A stretch of DNA of 64,000 nt. Origin: AC-32 sp963716865 (GTDB lineage Bacteria; Actinomycetota; Thermoleophilia; Gaiellales; Gaiellaceae). The notes beneath the pieces are model-generated. The model was not told where the DNA came from. It made no database searches and saw nothing but the letters and a program-made list of their open reading frames with translations. The stretch spans positions 310,001-374,000 of the forward strand of contig CAVQUF010000003.1 of assembly GCA_963716865.1 (NCBI GenBank). Reading direction: 5' to 3'. This document shows positions 61,636 to 64,000 of this stretch, one piece after another (the stretch's first letter is position 1; each line of letters begins with the position of its first letter). A program made the position numbers and the translations under genes.

Positions 61636-63804
61636 GTGCCGCGAGCCCGCCTCGCTCCGTTGCAGGAGGTCGTGCAGCGCAGCCGGGTAGTGCTGGTTTC
61701 TGCGCCGGCCGGTTACGGGAAATCGACCCTTATCGCGCAGTGGAGCAACGTGGATCCGAGGGTCAGCTGCTGGGTGCAGGTCGCACACGGCGACAACGAC
61801 CCCGTGGCGCTGCTCGCACGCGTTGCGGCGGCGCTCGAGCGCATTGGCCCGGTCCGCGGTGACCTGCTCGAGGAGTTGTCACGAAGAACGCCGAGGATCG
61901 TCGAAGTCGCCCTTCCTCTCCTGGCTGCCGACCTCCGCGAGCGTGACCCGTTCGTGTTGGTGCTGGACGACGTTCACCTCGTCACCGCCAAGAGGAGCCG
62001 CTCGATTCTCCAGTTCCTCGCCGAGCAGGTGCCATCCGGCTCTCAGCTGGTGTTGGTCACGCGTGGCGATCCGGGACTGCGGCTCGGCCGCCTCCGTGCA
62101 AGTGGCGATCTGGTCGAGGTGGGTGACGCGCTCCTCGCTCTGGACACGGAGGAGACGCGAGCCGTTGCCGCCCGCGGTGGTCTGGAACTGTCGGAGGAGG
62201 CGGCCGAGGCTCTGCGCGAGCGGACGGAGGGGTGGGCTGCCGCGGTCGCGCTGGCAACGCTCTCGTTGCGAGACCGAGACGATGCCACCACGAGGGCTGC
62301 CGGTCTGACCGGCACTCAGCAGCAGGTCGCCGACTACCTCCTGGAAGAGGTGCTGGGTCGCCAGCCGGACAATCTCAAGACGTTCCTGCTCGGTACATCG
62401 ATCCTCGACCGGATGACGCCACCCTTGTGCGATGCGGTGCTCGGCACGGACGACGCTGCCGATTCGCTCGAGGCCCTCGCGCGCTCGAATGCGTTCGTCG
62501 TCCCGCTCGACGATCGCGGCGGGTGGCACCGCTACCACCACCTGTTCAGTGACTTCCTCCAAGCGGAGCTCAGCCGTCGCCATCCGGAGTTGCTCCCCGT
62601 ATACCTGCGGCGAGCAGCAAATTGGTGCGAGCTGCACGGAAGCCCTGACGAGGCGTTCGCCTACGCGCACGAGAGCGGCGATCTCGCGCAGGCCGGCAGG
62701 ATCGCGCACGGGCACTGGGACGAGCTCGCAGGACGCGGGCGGATCGAGACGTTGCGGCTCTGGCTCGACCGCTGCACCGACGAGGAGATCGAATCGGACG
62801 CCCAGCTGTCGATCGCGGCAGCCTGGGTGGGTGTGCTGCTCGGCGATCCGATTCGAGCGAGGCGGTTCGTCGCTGCGGCCGAGCGGAGGCCGCTCGATGT
62901 GGCATCCGCCGACGGCGCAACCTCCCTTCGTTCGGCACTCGCGAATGTCCGAACTGCCATCGCTCCCGACGGAGTCCCCGGGATGCTGCGCGACGCCGAG
63001 TTCGTCTACACCGCGGAGAAGCACGAGGGCACCCGCCGACTTCTCAGCGCCTGTCGCGCTCTGGGGACGGCGAACCTTCTCCTGGGACGACCGCAAGAAG
63101 CAATCGAGGTGTTCGGCGAGGCACTCGCTCTGGCGAGCCACCGGCCAGAACTCGCGCACGTGCGGCTCTTCTGTCTCGGCTATATGGCCTTCGCGGCCAC
63201 GGAGATCGGCGATCGGCGAAACGCGCAGAGATGGGCGGTCGAAGCGCTACTGCTGGTCGAAGAAGCGCGTCTCGACGAGATAGCCCAGAGCGCCATCGCA
63301 TACGCGGCAGGGGCGCTGGCGCAGCAGCAGCGCGGTGACCACACGGAGGCTGCGCGCCAGCTCGAGAACGTCCGGCGGCTCCGCCCATTGCTCAACGGGG
63401 TTCCGTGGCTCGAAGCCGATTGCGCGCTGCGCTGCGCCGATATCAGCCTGGACCTCGGCGACCTCGCCGGCGCCCTCGAGTTCGCGCTGGTTGCGAGCGA
63501 CGCACTCCAGGGCTACCCCGACGCCGGAACGCTTCCCGCCCGGCTGCAGCGTCTCGAAGACCGGATCAGACGAGGGAAGGACTACGAACTCACTCCGGCC
63601 GAGCTCCGGCTCATCGGTTTCCTGCCGACGCATCTCTCGCTCCAGGAGATCGCCGACCGTCTTCACCTCTCACGCCCAACCGTCAAGACTCACGTCGCTT
63701 CGATCTACCACAAACTCGGTGTCAAGAGCAGGTCCGAGGCCGTCGAGATTGTCGAGCAGTCGGGCCTCGGGGCGATCGACGGCCGGCTCACGATCCCGGA
63801 GTAA
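61636..63804 (+). CDS. MalT-like LuxR-family ATPase regulator
   Basis: This 722-aa regulator has a STAND ATPase domain with Walker A SAPAGYGKSTLIAQW (near residue 23) and Walker B FVLVLDDVHLV. A TPR-like region follows, and a C-terminal LuxR HTH (LTPAELRLIGFLPTHLSLQE, then LSRPTVKTHVASIYHKLGV). GTG 61636 is the first usual start, but conserved residues (PPVRADAVPRARL) begin earlier, so the true N-terminus may lie upstream, perhaps from a rare codon or after a base error. It is divergent from the small HTH gene with the same recognition helix. Confidence 0.85.
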   Translation: MPRARLAPLQEVVQRSRVVLVSAPAGYGKSTLIAQWSNVDPRVSCWVQVAHGDNDPVALLARVAAALERIGPVRGDLLEELSRRTPRIVEVALPLLAADLRERDPFVLVLDDVHLVTAKRSRSILQFLAEQVPSGSQLVLVTRGDPGLRLGRLRASGDLVEVGDALLALDTEETRAVAARGGLELSEEAAEALRERTEGWAAAVALATLSLRDRDDATTRAAGLTGTQQQVADYLLEEVLGRQPDNLKTFLLGTSILDRMTPPLCDAVLGTDDAADSLEALARSNAFVVPLDDRGGWHRYHHLFSDFLQAELSRRHPELLPVYLRRAANWCELHGSPDEAFAYAHESGDLAQAGRIAHGHWDELAGRGRIETLRLWLDRCTDEEIESDAQLSIAAAWVGVLLGDPIRARRFVAAAERRPLDVASADGATSLRSALANVRTAIAPDGVPGMLRDAEFVYTAEKHEGTRRLLSACRALGTANLLLGRPQEAIEVFGEALALASHRPELAHVRLFCLGYMAFAATEIGDRRNAQRWAVEALLLVEEARLDEIAQSAIAYAAGALAQQQRGDHTEAARQLENVRRLRPLLNGVPWLEADCALRCADISLDLGDLAGALEFALVASDALQGYPDAGTLPARLQRLEDRIRRGKDYELTPAELRLIGFLPTHLSLQEIADRLHLSRPTVKTHVASIYHKLGVKSRSEAVEIVEQSGLGAIDGRLTIPE

Positions 63805-63938
63805 GGGTCGGCAATATCGGCCGTTGTGGCCGATGGCGGGCCGAGCGTCACCGTCGTAGCGTTGGGGCCGTCGGCCGATCGGGTAGAGAGAAGCTGCGCG
63901 ACCGGCCCAACCGCCGGCATCAAACGGAGGGAGCGCAA

Positions 63939-64000
63939 ATGCTCGCGTATGCGAACAACCCCAGCTTCTGGGACGTGGTCTGGTGGATGATCATCTTCTT
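63939..64000 (+). CDS. membrane protein, N-terminal fragment (cut by window end)
   Basis: ATG 63939 follows GGAGGG by 8 bases and opens into MLAYANNPSFWDVVWWMIIFF, a hydrophobic start resembling SHOCT-domain or cardiolipin-synthase-N small membrane proteins. The gene runs off the window, so the call is tentative. Confidence 0.6.
   Translation, partial: MLAYANNPSFWDVVWWMIIF

Overview
The window is a contiguous stretch of a high-GC (about 70%) bacterial chromosome with tightly packed genes, many GTG starts and pervasive ATGA/GTGA start-stop overlaps. Zinc-finger anti-sigma/ECF sigma pairs, a LytR_C envelope protein, LuxR-type ATPase regulators and a PhoP/MprA-like two-component system suggest an actinobacterium. 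The protein families fit a deep-branching class such as Thermoleophilia, but that placement is inference; there is no rRNA marker here.

Layout. 0-4.7 kb: the end of an amidohydrolase gene followed by a three-subunit molybdenum hydroxylase and a MobA-like cofactor nucleotidyltransferase. 4.7-9.3 kb: envelope proteins, two ECF sigma/anti-sigma pairs, a metal-binding HMA protein and a carboxylate-amine ligase. 9.3-12 kb: a MerA-like disulfide reductase and an HtrA protease. 12.2-15.2 kb: a DUF1800/DUF1501/cupredoxin export cluster. 15.2-20.4 kb: a nitrilase and an NAD-linked formate dehydrogenase whose catalytic subunit carries an in-frame UGA, read as selenocysteine, at 18710. 20.3-33.6 kb: BirA, a TPP riboswitch with a CytX-like permease and a PfkB kinase, PhzF, SixA, an ABC exporter, a class III aminotransferase, a DMT permease, a GNAT protein, and an ApbE/ferric-reductase-like membrane electron-transfer operon. 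33.7-40.6 kb: a LuxR-family ATPase regulator, small secreted proteins, and a histidine kinase/response regulator divergent from a second HtrA. 40.6-42.6 kb: a lower-GC island bounded by a 38-bp direct repeat. 42.5-55.6 kb: a nine-gene operon (aminotransferase, dipeptide ABC transporter, peptidases, acetylpolyamine-type deacetylase) divergent from a P1 peptidase and a saccharopine-dehydrogenase-like gene. 55.6-64 kb: an adenylate cyclase, tRNA-Arg(CCT), a TMEM175-like channel, a YihY protein, a run of small stress-type genes and two LuxR-domain regulators.

The genes form functional blocks: oxidation of small substrates (molybdenum hydroxylase, formate dehydrogenase), envelope-stress sensing (ECF pairs, two HtrA proteases, MprAB-like pair), and peptide/polyamine scavenging. 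Noteworthy non-coding items are a selenocysteine codon with a candidate SECIS hairpin, two copies of a 166-bp TA-flanked inverted-repeat element, a duplicated palindrome at 25.1 kb, 11-bp-phased direct repeats shared by two promoters, and repeats of the tRNA-Arg anticodon loop.

Caution: at least six otherwise intact genes are each broken by an apparent single-base insertion. This looks more like sequence error than decay, so those genes are annotated as joined reading frames.
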